From positions 1 through 64,000 of the forward strand of contig JASAMV010008455.1 in assembly GCA_030248065.1 (NCBI GenBank): DNA of 64,000 nucleotides, written 5' to 3'. Both the position numbers and the translations under genes were made by a program. Source of the stretch: Rhynchonema sp. JSB1_4 (taxonomy: Eukaryota > Nematoda > Chromadorea > Monhysterida > Xyalidae). Below the pieces are notes generated by a model, which saw only the letters and a list, made by a program, of their open reading frames with translations, searched no databases and was not told where the DNA came from. Below are positions 1-10,700 of this stretch, one piece after another. Each line of letters starts with the position of its first letter. Within the stretch, counting starts at the first letter, position 1.

Positions 1-205
1 AAGCGTAGGGGGACGTTCTGTTTCGGCGCTTGCGTCAAAATGTTACGTCTCATTGTTCAAATAGTTGCGCTCTCCTGCACTATGTTAGTCACATTACTCC
101 ACCCTCTGAACTAACGCATTGTCTAGGCTGTGTTGAAGCGTAGGGGGACGTTCTGTTTTGGCGCTTGCGTCAAAATGTTTATGTCTCAATGTTCAAATAG
201 TTGCA
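1..205. repeat. Direct repeat, two copies
   Basis: A stretch of about 75 bases beginning AAGCGTAGGGGGACGTTCTG is present at 1-75 and again at about 134-205 with a few substitutions. The 60 bases between the copies are unrelated. No coding potential is seen. It may be the end of a larger tandem array that continues to the left of the window. Confidence 0.7.
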
Positions 206-290
206 CTCTGAACTGTGTGCACCCAGTCATGAGAAATAATACATGACTTGATTTAACCCCATGATTGACGAAATTGCTATAAGCTCTCCA

Positions 291-952
291 TTGAAGGGGA
301 AATTGCACATTCCTAATCGCCTTTCAAGTTTTACAAGTGTTTAGACAGCAATGTGGGCATCACAAAAGTCAAATCATTTGGTATAAACTCTCAAACATGT
401 ATTCAAAAGATTCCGTTTAAGACAAGCCACTAGGAACAAAATTCGGCGCGGACCGGCCGAATTTGCCGAATTTCTACCTGCGCATTCAGGCACATTGCCT
501 GATCAAAAAGCTCTCAAGGCGACGGAATGTTTCGCACGATTTTTGAAACTCACTAACTATAGAATTTCGCTTTTCTTTATGCTACGAATTTCGACGAATT
601 GTTCCAGCGTGTCTGCTAAATGTTTCATGCTCTGCTTGTCACGCTGGAACAATTCGTCGAAATTCGAAACATAAAGAAAAGCGAAATTCTATAGTTAGTG
701 AGTTTCAAGAATCATGTGAAACATTCTGCCGCTTTGACAGCTTTTTGATCAGGCAATTTGCCTGAATGCGCAGGTAGAAATTCGGCCGGTCCGCGCCGAT
801 TTTTTCGTCCCGACGGTTCCTTTTAATATGCTTCTCTTGGGCACATGTTTGAGACGTTGTACAAAGGGATTTGACTTTTATGATGCCCACATTGCTGTCT
901 AACCACTTGTAGAGTTTGAAAGGCGATTAGGAATGTGCAATTTTCCCTTTAA
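291..952. mobile_element. Foldback element, piggyBac-like (TTAA side)
   Basis: The two halves are long inverted repeats that meet near base 625. The left arm starts AAGGGGAAATTGCAC after TTGA (291-294) and the right arm ends GTGCAATTTTCCCT before TTAA (949-952). The TTAA on one side and its one-base variant on the other suggest a non-autonomous element using a TTAA target, as piggyBac-type transposases do. It has no transposase frame. The centre contains AAATGTTTCA, a variant of the window-wide motif. Confidence 0.65.
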
Positions 953-1209
953 GCTCACTTATTTTTTATCTTGAAATCTGCCCTTGGTGTATTTTAGTTG
1001 TGCATATGTTCGTGGTCTTGATTAAACTCACTTTTATCTTCGCTATTGCATTTATGATATCTGAATTTTGTGGTGTTGACATCTGCAATATGTTTGTTTG
1101 TCATTATTTTACTCGCTTTGTTTCGGTGTGTATACTTTTTCATAGTTTCTCGTTACGGTCGCGTTTATTGGAGATTGTGTATTGTATCGCTATTGTTGAA
1201 TGAAGCCTG

Positions 1210-1409
1210 AATTGAAAGCCAAAACCACATCAACGTGAGATCGTTTTTCGCAGCTGGCAGAACAGTGAAACATTCTGACGTGGCTGCTGATTTGGTAAAT
1301 GCTACACGTTGAAGAATACAAAATGGAGCGTTTTTATTTTCTCTTTCAATTCGTTTTGAATACACACCACCTTCGAAATCGGGCTCATGTTGATGTAGTT
1401 TGCCTTTAC
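1210..1409 (+). mobile_element. MITE, AAGGCAAACTACGCC family, copy 1 (decayed)
   Basis: The right end reads CGAAATCGGGCTCATGTTGATG then TAGTTTGCCTTTA, and the interior carries GTGAAACATTCTGACGTGG followed by TGGCTGCTGATTTGG. This matches copies at 20175-20361 (inverted), 23395-23586 and 38283-38466. The left end here is more diverged than in the other copies. Confidence 0.65.
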
Positions 1410-1495
1410 TACGTGGAGCATTGGTCTGAACTTGTTGATAGTATGGCATCGGTCTTCCAGCTAACAAGTTTATTGATATGATGGGAAATGCGAGT

Positions 1496-1756
1496 ATTGG
1501 TCGCACAATGAATTTAAATTGGTCAAATTTTTTCCTGAATCGTGAAGCAGGAAAGTGACGGGGCAATGACACACATAACATAACATAACATTGCATTGCA
1601 CGATCACACACAAACCATGCAGTCACCAAAATGTTTTAGACCCGTAGCAACGTGGGTGCTTTGCTAGATTTAGCCGAAAATGTTTTGTGAGAATCACAAA
1701 TAGCACAGTTGTTAAAAGTGACTGAACGTGAAAATGAGGATTGATTTGATGAATTC
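1496..1756 (+). mobile_element. Fragment of GGTCGCACAATGA-ended element
   Basis: The sequence starts ATTGGTCGCACAATGA and runs parallel to 26851-27060 (shared stretches include GGTCAAATT, TTTCCTGAATCGT and GTGACGGGGCAATGAC). It continues into AGTGACTGAACGTGAAAAT, which at the 27 kb copy lies on the far side of a nested insertion. It therefore serves as the empty-site version of that locus. It is cut short at its right by the TTAA element at 1757. Confidence 0.65.
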
Positions 1757-2337
1757 TTAAAGGGGCCGCGACATTATTATTTTTCACGATACACCGCCTG
1801 ATTTTATGTCAGAAATTGAAAGACGACATCCGATGGAACATGTCTTACAAAGACAACAACATTGACCCGCGCTGTTTTCAGCATGAAAATCACCCCCGAA
1901 CATCGAATGTCAGGAACAAAAGTCAGTTTGCTGTAGTCGCTCGGCTGCTTTAAAATCAGGCATCGAGCTCAAAAAATTATGATATGGACTCGGTGCTTAT
2001 GTAATATCTGCGAAACATTTTTCCGGCAACCCGCTCCAAGCACCTGTCGACGTTGCAATTTCTGTGGCACCTGAAATGTTTCGCAAATATTACATAAGCG
2101 CCGAGTCCACATCATAATTTTTTGAGCTCGATGTCTAATCTTCAAGCGGCCGAGCGACTACAGCAAACTGACTTTTGTTCCTGACATTCGATGTTCGGGG
2201 GTGATTTTCATGCGGAAAACAGCGCGGGTCAATGTTGTTGTCTTTGTAAGACATGTTCCTTCGGATGTCGTCTTTCAATTTCTGGCATAAAATCAGGCGG
2301 TGTATCGTGAAAAATAATAATGTCGCGCCCCCTTTAA
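1757..2337. mobile_element. TTAA-flanked foldback element
   Basis: Arms of roughly 280 bases are inverted copies meeting near 2045. The ends read TTAA-AGGGGCCGCGACATT and AATGTCGCGCCCCCT-TTAA, giving a clean TTAA duplication at 1757-1760 and 2334-2337. There is no coding frame of note. Its termini resemble those of the element at 27058-27625, so both probably used the same piggyBac-like enzyme encoded elsewhere. Confidence 0.75.
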
Positions 2338-2361
2338 GGCCTAACTATAGTTCGTTCTCTC

Positions 2362-2442
2362 AGAGAACAAAGAACAAATTCTCGTGCGCTGATTGGCTGT
2401 TGAACATACGTGGACCAATCAGCGCGCGAGAATTTGTTCTTT
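2362..2442. repeat. Short palindrome (AGAACAAATTCTCG arms)
   Basis: AAAGAACAAATTCTCGTGCGC and its near-perfect inverse flank a spacer containing CTGATTGGCTG and CCAATCAGCGC. A related CGTTGATTGGCTG / CAGCCAATCAGCG palindrome occurs at about 10623-10661 inside the PIG-T region. Possible tiny MITE; no other function seen. Confidence 0.5.
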
Positions 2443-3011
2443 GTTAAAAGCCCAAAATCGCGGCCTCAACCTTAACACCGGGCCGGCCCGTTTCCGATCT
2501 CTGGTGGGCATGAGAAATGTGCCCAGGTCTTCCTGGCTGGGGGTAGGGGGTGCTCCCCAATGTTTACCGTACTTGCGTATTTTTCCGCAAAATATATTTT
2601 TGGAAAAAAACCGTTTTTTCCAAATATTTTTCCAGTACTTAAGGTTAAGGATACCCATGGTCCAAAAACGACTATTTTGAAGAAAATTTTGTCGGGACAT
2701 GGAATGCGCTTGGAGATTAAAAAGTGCTCATTTAGAACTGTTTAGCATCGATTTACATTGGTTTTGACAACATCCTTTCGCAACCTTGGAAAATTTCTCG
2801 GAAATTTTTGAAAAAAAACCGTTTTTCTTCCAAAAGTTGCCACTTGGAAAAATTTCCGGAAAAATACGTTTTTTTCGGCCTCGGAAAAACGTTTTTTTTT
2901 CGGTTTTTTTCGAAAAAAAACGGGTTTTTCCGGCCCGCAAGTATACCCCAATGGTACCCCACCCGGCCCGGCCCGGCCTCAGTGGTGTCGTTGAGAAATC
3001 GAAATTTTCCC
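2443..3011. other. Gene-free low-complexity stretch
   Basis: A/T homopolymer-rich DNA with many TTTTTC / GAAAAA runs and short GGCCCGG blocks. All six frames give only short, mutually overlapping frames rich in K, F and P that look like composition artefacts. I see no gene here. Confidence 0.6.
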
Positions 3012-3286
3012 ATACCGTAAAAACCTAAATAGAAGGGGGGCTCTATTAACTCACTGACCCCATTTTGGGGGGGCTCTATTACGGGGGGGCTCTATTCCGG
3101 GGGGGCCTCTATTAATTCACTGACCCGAACCTGAAAAATTGTTCCCAGAAATACCCCCCAAAAACCCCTAAAAAGAGGTTTGAAAGGATGTTTTTTCGCT
3201 TGTAATCGCATTTATTCGTGTCTATTCATCAATAGGAGGCGTATTATGTGCTCTGAACGAACAACAAACGTGCATAAATGTACCTG

Positions 3287-3586
3287 TAAAGGCAGTCTAC
3301 GGGAGGTTGTCACTCAGCCCCCGAATACCGTAACCCACCACAAGCGAGATCGTTCCGAGACCCGTGCTGATCGCTGCTTATCGACACGTGTATTAGCGGC
3401 AGCAAGCTGGAAATTGTCATCATGCGCGACGATCACCAAAACTCCGAAATGTTGGTTGGTGTTGGCGCTAACACGCAAAACATAGATAAAAAAACAAAAC
3501 GGTCTCGACACGATCCTTGCAGATCAAAATTACGGTGGGTTACGGTATTCGGGGGCTGAGTGACAACCTCCCGTAGGCTGCCTTTA
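3287..3586. mobile_element. TA-flanked MITE (AAGGCAGTCTACGGG family), copy 1
   Basis: A 296-base element with terminal inverted repeats of about 50 bases starting AAGGCAGTCTACGGGAGG, flanked on both sides by TA (3287-3288, 3585-3586). The uninterrupted relative at about 5630 reads through this site, which supports a real TA insertion. Another copy lies at 50449-50743 with its interior inverted. A TA target points to Tc1/mariner-type mobilisation. Non-autonomous. Confidence 0.8.
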
Positions 3587-3607
3587 CACCACTATCAAGC
3601 CTTAATA

Positions 3608-4098
3608 CACTACAGCAGTGTTGGAGGTGGGGGGGGGGTTTGGGGGGGGTAGCCCCCCCCCCCAGTACAGTAGGTATCCCCCCTCGCCTGGTACAGTAGG
3701 TATCCCCCCCGATGTTTGGCATGGTACAGTAGGTATCCCCCCCGATTTTCACCCCGGTACAGTAGGTATCCCCCCCCCCCCCGATTTTGCCCCAAAAGTG
3801 CCAATTTTTGACCAAAATGGCCGAAATTAGTGCAAAATCAGTGTTTTTTACCTCAAATTACCCGAAATTCGCGCGCTACGCGCGCAAATACTACGTTTTC
3901 ACACGATTCCACACATAATAAACACATAAAAACTTTTCACCCCAAAACCTAACCCCCCCCCCAAACCCCCCCCCCCCCCTAGGTACATAACCCCCCCCCC
4001 CCAGGCCATCGGCTCTGGTACAGTAGGTATCCCCCCCTCTCCGAGCGCGGTACAGTAGGTATCCCCCCCTCCAGAGTACCTCCAACACTGCACTACAG
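3608..4098. mobile_element. hAT-like MITE with 8-bp target duplication
   Basis: The element 3616-4090 has ends CAGTGTTGGAGGT and ACCTCCAACACTG and is flanked by the exact 8-base duplication CACTACAG (3608-3615, 4091-4098). An unoccupied relative of the target is at about 4693 (CACTACTG). CAGTG termini with 8-base duplications are hallmarks of hAT transposons. The interior has several copies of GGTACAGTAGGTATCC followed by C runs, on both arms. No transposase frame. Confidence 0.82.
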
Positions 4099-4405
4099 TA
4101 TAGGGGATGTTACTTAGGGGGGGCTCTATTCCGGGGGGGGCCTCTATTAATTCACTGACCCCTATTCCGGGGGGGGGCTGTATTTAGGTTTTTACGGTAC
4201 CCAGCCCAATTTTCGGAAAATTTCCCACACGTACCCCCAAAAATCAAAAATTTCCCATACCAGGGGGGTTTCCAAAAACTCAAAAATTTCCCACACCCGA
4301 GGATGGCGGTTTTGAAAAAAATGACCCCAAAAATCGTCTAAAAGTGCCAAAATTGGTCTGAAAAGTGCTTAAAACGGGCCTTAAAACAGAGTTTTCTTGC
4401 GGTAG

Positions 4406-5081
4406 TACCGTAAAAACCTAAATAGAAGGGCGGGGCTCTATTAATTCACTGACCCCATTTTGGGGGGCGGGCTCTATTACGGGGGGGGGTTCTATTCCAG
4501 GGGGCCTCTATTAATTCATTGACCCGAACCTGAAAAATTGTTCCCAGAAATACCCCCCAAAAACCCCTGAAAATGGGTTTGAAAGGATATTTTTTCGCTT
4601 GTAATCGCATTTATTCGTGTCTATTCGTCAATTAGAGGCATATTATGTGCTCTGAACGAACAATAAACATGCATAAATGCACCACTATCAGGCCTTAATA
4701 CACTACTGTATAGGGGATGTTACTTAGGGGGGGGGCTCTATTCCGGGGTGGGGGGCTCTATTAATTCACTGACCCCTTTTTGGGGGGCTGTATTGCGGGG
4801 GGGCTCTATTCCGAGGGGGGCTGTATTTGTAGCGGATGAGATCCACTACTAACTGTAACTTCGGAACAGCCAGGCAGTCATGTGATGTTTTGACTTGCGT
4901 TGCATGTTAGATTGGAATGTGTGTGCGCACTGCTAATCCAGCTTATATTGTGTAATCTTTCATGTACTAGTCAGTTGTGTCAGTTTGCTTTCTCCGTAAC
5001 ATCAAAAGTAAATGTAATAGAGCTATACGGACGGTTGATGCTCATGTTCGCACTTTCGACAGTATTTAGGTTTTTACGGTA
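4406..5081. mobile_element. ACCGTAAAAACCTAAAT-ended element, copy 2
   Basis: Starts TACCGTAAAAACCTAAAT at 4406 and ends ATTTAGGTTTTTACGGT at about 5081. It carries the same internal segment as copy 1 (about 4530-4710) without the TA or hAT insertions. Between about 4830 and 5060 lies roughly 230 bases not shared with the other copies, including a 60-codon frame without recognisable content. Confidence 0.6.
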
Positions 5082-5427
5082 AGCGATTTTTGACATTTTT
5101 GGACGAAAAATGGCCAATTTTGGTGCTTCTCGGAGTCAAAAAGTCATTTCTTAGGGGTGCTTGTTCCAAAAGTGAAAAATTTCCCATACTCCATACCCCG
5201 GGCCCGGGCCGATTTCTCATACCCCATACCAGGGGGTAACCCCCAGCGACACCGACACCACTGCCCGGCTTGGTACACTGCTCCCTATCCGCCCCGCTCC
5301 GGTACCCTACCCCCTACCCGCCCAGCTCTGGTACCCCACCCGCACCGATTTTTGCCCTCAAATTGCCCATTTTTCGATCAAAAATGCCCAAATTTCGATC
5401 GAAAACATTTAAAAGTGCAAAAAACCC

Positions 5428-5757
5428 GGGGGGTTCTATTCCGGGCGGGGGCTCGATTAATTCACTGACCCGAATCTGAAAAATTGTTCCCAGAAATACC
5501 CCCAGTAAGAAAACCCCAAAAAAGGGGCTCGAAAGGATGTTTTTTGCTTATAATCGCATTTATTCGTGTCTATTCTTCAATAAGAGGCGTATTATGTGCT
5601 CTAAACGAACAAGAAACGTGCATAAATGCACCTGTGCACAACTATCAATCCTTAATACACTACTGTATTGGGGATTTTACTTGGGGGGGGCTCTATAATT
5701 CACTGACCCCCTTTTGGGGCTGTATTACGGGGGGCTGCATTTAGGTTTTTACGGTAT
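5428..5757. mobile_element. ACCGTAAAAACCTAAAT-ended element, copy 3 (left end unclear)
   Basis: The right end ATTTAGGTTTTTACGGT is intact and the internal segment (CCCAGAAATACC, AATCGCATTTATTCGTG) is present. I could not find the left terminal repeat; the region 5082-5427 upstream is C-rich DNA with GGTACCCTACCCC-like units. It provides the empty-site sequence for the TA insertion seen in copy 1. Confidence 0.55.
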
Positions 5758-6616
5758 TTGTTCATTGTTTTAGTGAAGCCGTACGAACGGGAGAAGCTTT
5801 TTCCCTTTCCGTTGAATCTTCTTCTTCATGTGAAACATGGGGAAAGGGAATTTCGAGAAAAGAATCGGATCGGGATCATCATCAGTGCTGATTTTTCTGG
5901 CGGTTCTTTGCAAAACTGTCACATGTCGGCAGCCGAATGATGTATACAATGAGGAGTTGGTGATACGACGTTTGCCAAGTGATCACATCGCTGCTGTATT
6001 CAGGTTTCGGATGGAAAGTGAGCGCCTCAGTAAGTTATCTTTGAAATTACCGTTGTGGGGCTCATGTTTGTCATGAAACAGACATGTTTTTCGGGATTTT
6101 TTTCGGAATTTTCAACCCCACCCACCCCTTCCCAGGATCCATAAGGTTGCAAGGTACCCCTTGAAGTTGAGGCCCGACAAAGGGTGTTTTTCGGCGCATT
6201 GTGCTGCAAAATTGGCCAAGAAACGCATTTTGCGTAGAACAGGGGCGCTCTGGTACATTTCGGCCTGGTGTTGTTGGTGAAGGGGAAGGGGTGGTAGGGT
6301 GCCCCCTAGCCCTAGTATCAGGTACAGTGTAGTGGCAGGCCCATGTGTGGGAGGTAAGTATGATGCGGGGTTGGGACCGGAAGCGTGAGAGGTATGATTT
6401 TGGTCACCCAAAAACGCGAAAAAACACCGTTTTTGTGATACAATGTTGGTCAAAAAATGAGGTAAAAATAGTACTTTTTCCACATTTTCGCTGAAAATTG
6501 CCTAAAAATAGGTATTATGGGTGGGAGCGCGCGATTTTTGGGGAAATAAGGTCGAAAAACACCGATTTTTGCCTTAAAAAGGTATAAAATTGCTTGTGAG
6601 AGGTATGATTTGGAGT
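5758..6616. other. Gene-free stretch
   Basis: No open frame with supporting splice sites or recognisable domain is seen. At about 6323-6360 there is AGTGTAGTGGCAGG, whose inverse CCTGCCACTACT occurs at 7127-7139, so an outer inverted-repeat element may span 6332-7139 around the hAT-like element at 6625. No flanking duplication was found for that outer pair. Confidence 0.45.
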
Positions 6617-7049
6617 TGTGAGAGCAATGGTGTAGCTGGGGGGGGGGGAGTGGGGGGCCCCCCTAGGTACAGTAGGTAGGTTGCCGCCCCTCGCCTGGTA
6701 CAGTAGGTAGGTTGCCGCCCCTCCCCTGGTGCTGGTACAGTAGGTAGGTTGCCGCCCCGCCTAACTTTTCACCCAAAACATTCATTTTTGGCTTAAAATT
6801 GCATAAAATTGCATATTTGTCTGCAAATACCTAGGCGAAAAATCGCGCGCTGCGCGCGAAATTAGTGTTTTAGGCCACATTTTCTTCAGTATTTAGACAT
6901 AAAAAATTTCGGTTTCCAGATGACCCCCCCAAGTGGTACGACCCCCCCCCCCTAGCTCGGCCGGTACAATAGGTAGGTTGCCGCCCCGCATTTTGGGAAG
7001 GTACAGTAGGTTGCCGCCCCGCCTGGGTAGCTACACCACTGTGTGAGAG
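6617..7049. mobile_element. hAT-like MITE with 8-bp target duplication
   Basis: The element 6625-7041 has ends CAATGGTGTAGCT and AGCTACACCACTG and is flanked by the exact duplication TGTGAGAG (6617-6624, 7042-7049). The interior contains five GGTACAGTAGGT units followed by AGGTTGCCGCCCC. It is organised like the 3616-4090 element but with a different unit body. Non-autonomous. Confidence 0.82.
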
Positions 7050-7535
7050 GTAAGTACTCAACCCCCCCCCCAACCCCCCTCGGGTTTTGTGGTAGGTAAG
7101 TACTGAGAGGGGGTAACCCCCAACCCCCCTGCCACTACTATGATCAGGTATCTTCGTTTTTCACTCAGGGGTATCCGCCCCGCTGGTATCCTGACTTTTT
7201 GTCCTAGGGGTATCCTGTCCGCCTCTTTAAATTTTCCCGAAAAGCGTAAATATCGACCATTTCTAGCTCCAAGATGCTCAAAATCGCTTGCTCATGCAAA
7301 CACACCCCCTAAAACGACAATTTTTCACCGTTCCCAGAGCGATTTAGCTCAATTTTTTTCTGAAAAAAAAAACTGACCTTTTTTGGAAAACAGCCCGCCC
7401 TGGGTATCTGAGATTTTTTGTTTGGGGGCAACACCATGGTTAGTTGGTAACCGTGATTTTGGATCCGAAAGCGTTGGATTTCAGCTTCCGGTATCCTGAC
7501 TTTTTGATTTCCCAACGACATCACTGATTTCAGCC
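7050..7535. mobile_element. Probable relic related to the 53.3 kb hAT-like element
   Basis: GGGGTATCC, GGTATCCTGACTTTTT and a right end CCCAACGACATCACTG closely resemble the body and end of the element at 53340-53763. The left terminal repeat is not identifiable, so this is probably a truncated copy. No coding content. Confidence 0.5.
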
Positions 7536-7787
7536 CTTTTTGCAGTTCTTTTTTTGGGGTGTTCGTTCTTCCTGTAATTGTGGCTTTCCTCAATTGGTCA
7601 TTTTTTCACAAACTTTTTCATTTTTTTGTTACCCTTTTCCTTGGTGAAGTTTTTCCTTTTGTTTCCTTTTAACTCTGAGCTCAGTCCAAGCGAGACACGG
7701 GTCTGGGGCTGCGAGGTGGACAGACACCGACGTTGTGCTGCCGGAGCCAGAACAAATCTGACCTGATTATTTATTTATTGCCCCCAG

Positions 7788-10700
7788 ATAATGATTACGA
7801 TCTGATGCCAAAGATCATCGGCGATATTGTGACGCAATATGACTTGGATGAATTGCACGTGTCGCTGGTGAGAGGACATTGGAGATTGAACTCATGGGGT
7901 TGGTGCTCATCTGCGTGGGTTTGGTTTATTGCTCTCAGTGACGCATAAAACCATGCACGTAAATTAGTGATAGAAGCACAGTTACAAGACCGGGTGGGAC
8001 AATTACGGAAATGAAAATAGTTACAACACTGGTTATAACAAAACCACAGCAAATAAAAGCTACAAAAAGCGCCAAGGAGAGAGAAAGATCACGGACATCA
8101 GGACAGATCACAGGACATGTTAACAGAACTGAAAATTATGCATTAATCCTCGTCCTCGTGAAACGACAAATGTCGGGCTCAGAGGGCATATTGGGATCAG
8201 TCCATATTGTCAACAGTCCAGAACAGATGGTGGGTTGGTGATTGTCCGTCACTTCCGTGTACCACCATTTAGCGACGTGGCTGGCGTCCCCAGGCTGACG
8301 CGAATGCGTATCGAACGAGACATCGCCATATCCATCCCGTTGACCGCATCCGGACGCGGTGGCGATAGAGCCCATCTGCGTGGGTGGGGGATGTTTTCCT
8401 GTGGTTTGTTCCTTTCACGAAGTGTACATCGAAATCTAGCAGGCATAGGAGGCATAGACACATAGTCGACTCGGACGGACGACTCTCTCGGAGTTTGGCG
8501 AAGCGAAGCTGGGATGGTTTCACTTCGGGTGCGCTCACCTCATTTGAAAAAAATAACAGAATTAATGGTAAAAATACAAAAAAGGGCGGTTGAACCAGCG
8601 AGTCGAGTCGTGCCGGTGCAACTTTGTTTGCTCCCTATTCCCTTTCTCATGTTTGGATCATCAATTTCTGATTGCCGCCAATCACTGCAGGTTATCCGCC
8701 GGTGTCAGTGGTGCCCCCTGGTGCACAGGTCTGGGCCTGGTTGCACACGCACGAGCAGTCCAGCAACGATGACGAGGAAACAGATATGATCGACAAACAA
8801 TGGGCCAATGTCATACACACTGTGGGCGGGCTGTTCTGTGCCACTATCCGACAGGTTGGTGGAGAATATTTGTGTCGATAACGTTTTAATGTTGATGCTT
8901 TATTTTGTTTCTTTTGGACTTTTGACCCACGTTTTGCGGTATTGAGCCTCAATCATCCGATGGGGTACTGAAGTGGAACCAAATGAACTAGACATAAACA
9001 AAAGTGCCGAAACATTTGCTCCATTTTCAAAAGACAATCTCATCGTTAGCGCTACTGTTCAGGCAGTAAAGCAATGCACACAACATGTCTATTTCAAAAC
9101 GAGTGCCCCCTGTGCAGGCTTTACCGGTGCTGACGAGCGAGCCCCAAATCAGCTATCGACCACTGGGCGTTGTTGTGAACGGGACCGATAATCGTCGATC
9201 CCGACCGAGACATGCAATTGTGGCCAGTGAATATGCGTGCACGGAGAATCTGACGCCTTGGAAGAAACTGCTGCCTTGCAAAGAGGTCGCGAAGTTGTGG
9301 TTTGGTAGTGGAACAGTTGAACAAAATGTGTTAGTGTTAGGGCTGGCACATATTGCGATTTGGTGAAACAACGTTTTTCCTCTGCGCTCAGCATCCAGTT
9401 CTAAAACTTGCAGCTATAATCTCAGTCCCCTGGAGAGCAGACAATTTAATTTTGGGTCTGGAAAATGACTGTGAAAATTTAAAATTCCATGACGAGCAAT
9501 CTTCTGTCAAATATTCCGAACGAGGAAAAACAAGAAGAGGCCACAAGGCTTGGGGTCGTCAGTGCACAGTCCAGTGATTGTAATTGTATATACTGGACAT
9601 CTTGCTGCGTGACTGATCAGATTCGCTTTCCGTCGATGTGATCTTCTCATAGCCCCAAAGTTTTCGAAATGCCAACAGTTAGTTAATGCCAACATGTGTT
9701 TTCCATTGCAGCACGGTCTGATCAATCTGCTGGTGCCACTCGAGCTGTCTGAATCGCACTATCACTCACTGTCAGTCGACGTCACACGTCAGTGTTCACA
9801 TAGTGGCGGTGAAACATCATCCAGTTGCTCCCATCCGTTCTGGCGACTGGACATGGAGCTGGTGACGGTTGTTGATTGGGCTATGAAACGAACGGAACAT
9901 GCCAATTTGAGAAATGGTAAGCTTGTTTGCTGATTCAAACGACCGAGTTGTGCCTATGCATTTGACAGCCTTTGAATGTCTTGATTTTTGGAGCATTGAC
10001 AATGACTGTAATGGCCTTTCGCCGAGGCGTGTGAAAGAATGGTTTCTAATACATTACCGTTTGGACATTTCCCGGTGTCAATTAGGTGCATTGTCTGATT
10101 CTACTTTTGATCTCATAATTCATTTTCAATATCCTTCCAGCGTGGTCTTTTCGCGATATTTTCGGTGATACGCTGCGCTCAACGTGTGCTTTGAATGGGC
10201 CACTGTCAAATATTGTCATTGAAAACAATCCGGCCAGATTTGGCGTTAGTTTGGCGTTACAATTAACGTTTCTAAAAAGGAGTACTTTGTGCCTGTTGCT
10301 GGCCTGCTGAGACAGCATCGCTCAGTGAACTAAACGACCTGGAATCTGCTGTCGAGATCCTCTTGAAACGCTTTTCAGCAACACAACAAATACTTATTAC
10401 AGGACTTATCGCCAAGCATACCCGCTGATAAACTGCGCCAACTCAGTCCCGAACTGGTTCAGTATCTATACAGCTTGAAATCGGGCGTAGTCAATGATGC
10501 AGAATCAATATCCAGCTTCAATCCCGTCATTAACTATGGCTAGTTTAATTTCTTTTTGCTCCGGGACAAGTTGCTTTAGGACATAGCAATGACGAGTGAA
10601 CCAGAACAACAAGTCACCATGGGCGTTGATTGGCTGATACCAACAGCCAATCAGCGCATCGAAATGTGTTGCGTGTATCGCAACGAGACAAAGTATAAAG

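Larger units (their letters stand above)
3012..4200. mobile_element. ACCGTAAAAACCTAAAT-ended element, copy 1, with two nested insertions
   Basis: The ends are inverted copies of ACCGTAAAAACCTAAAT (about 3015 and 4183-4199). The interior has G-run blocks with CTCTATT and ATTCACTGACCC, then a segment with TGTTCCCAGAAATACC, AATCGCATTTATTCGTG and TTATGTGCTCTGAACG. The same body recurs at 4406-5081 and 5428-5757. Two younger elements sit inside: 3289-3584 and 3616-4090. No protein frame is credible. Confidence 0.65.

Noticed and set aside
1165..1629. 154-codon minus-strand frame
   Set aside because: It crosses the boundary between two unrelated repeat elements, so it cannot be a conserved gene.
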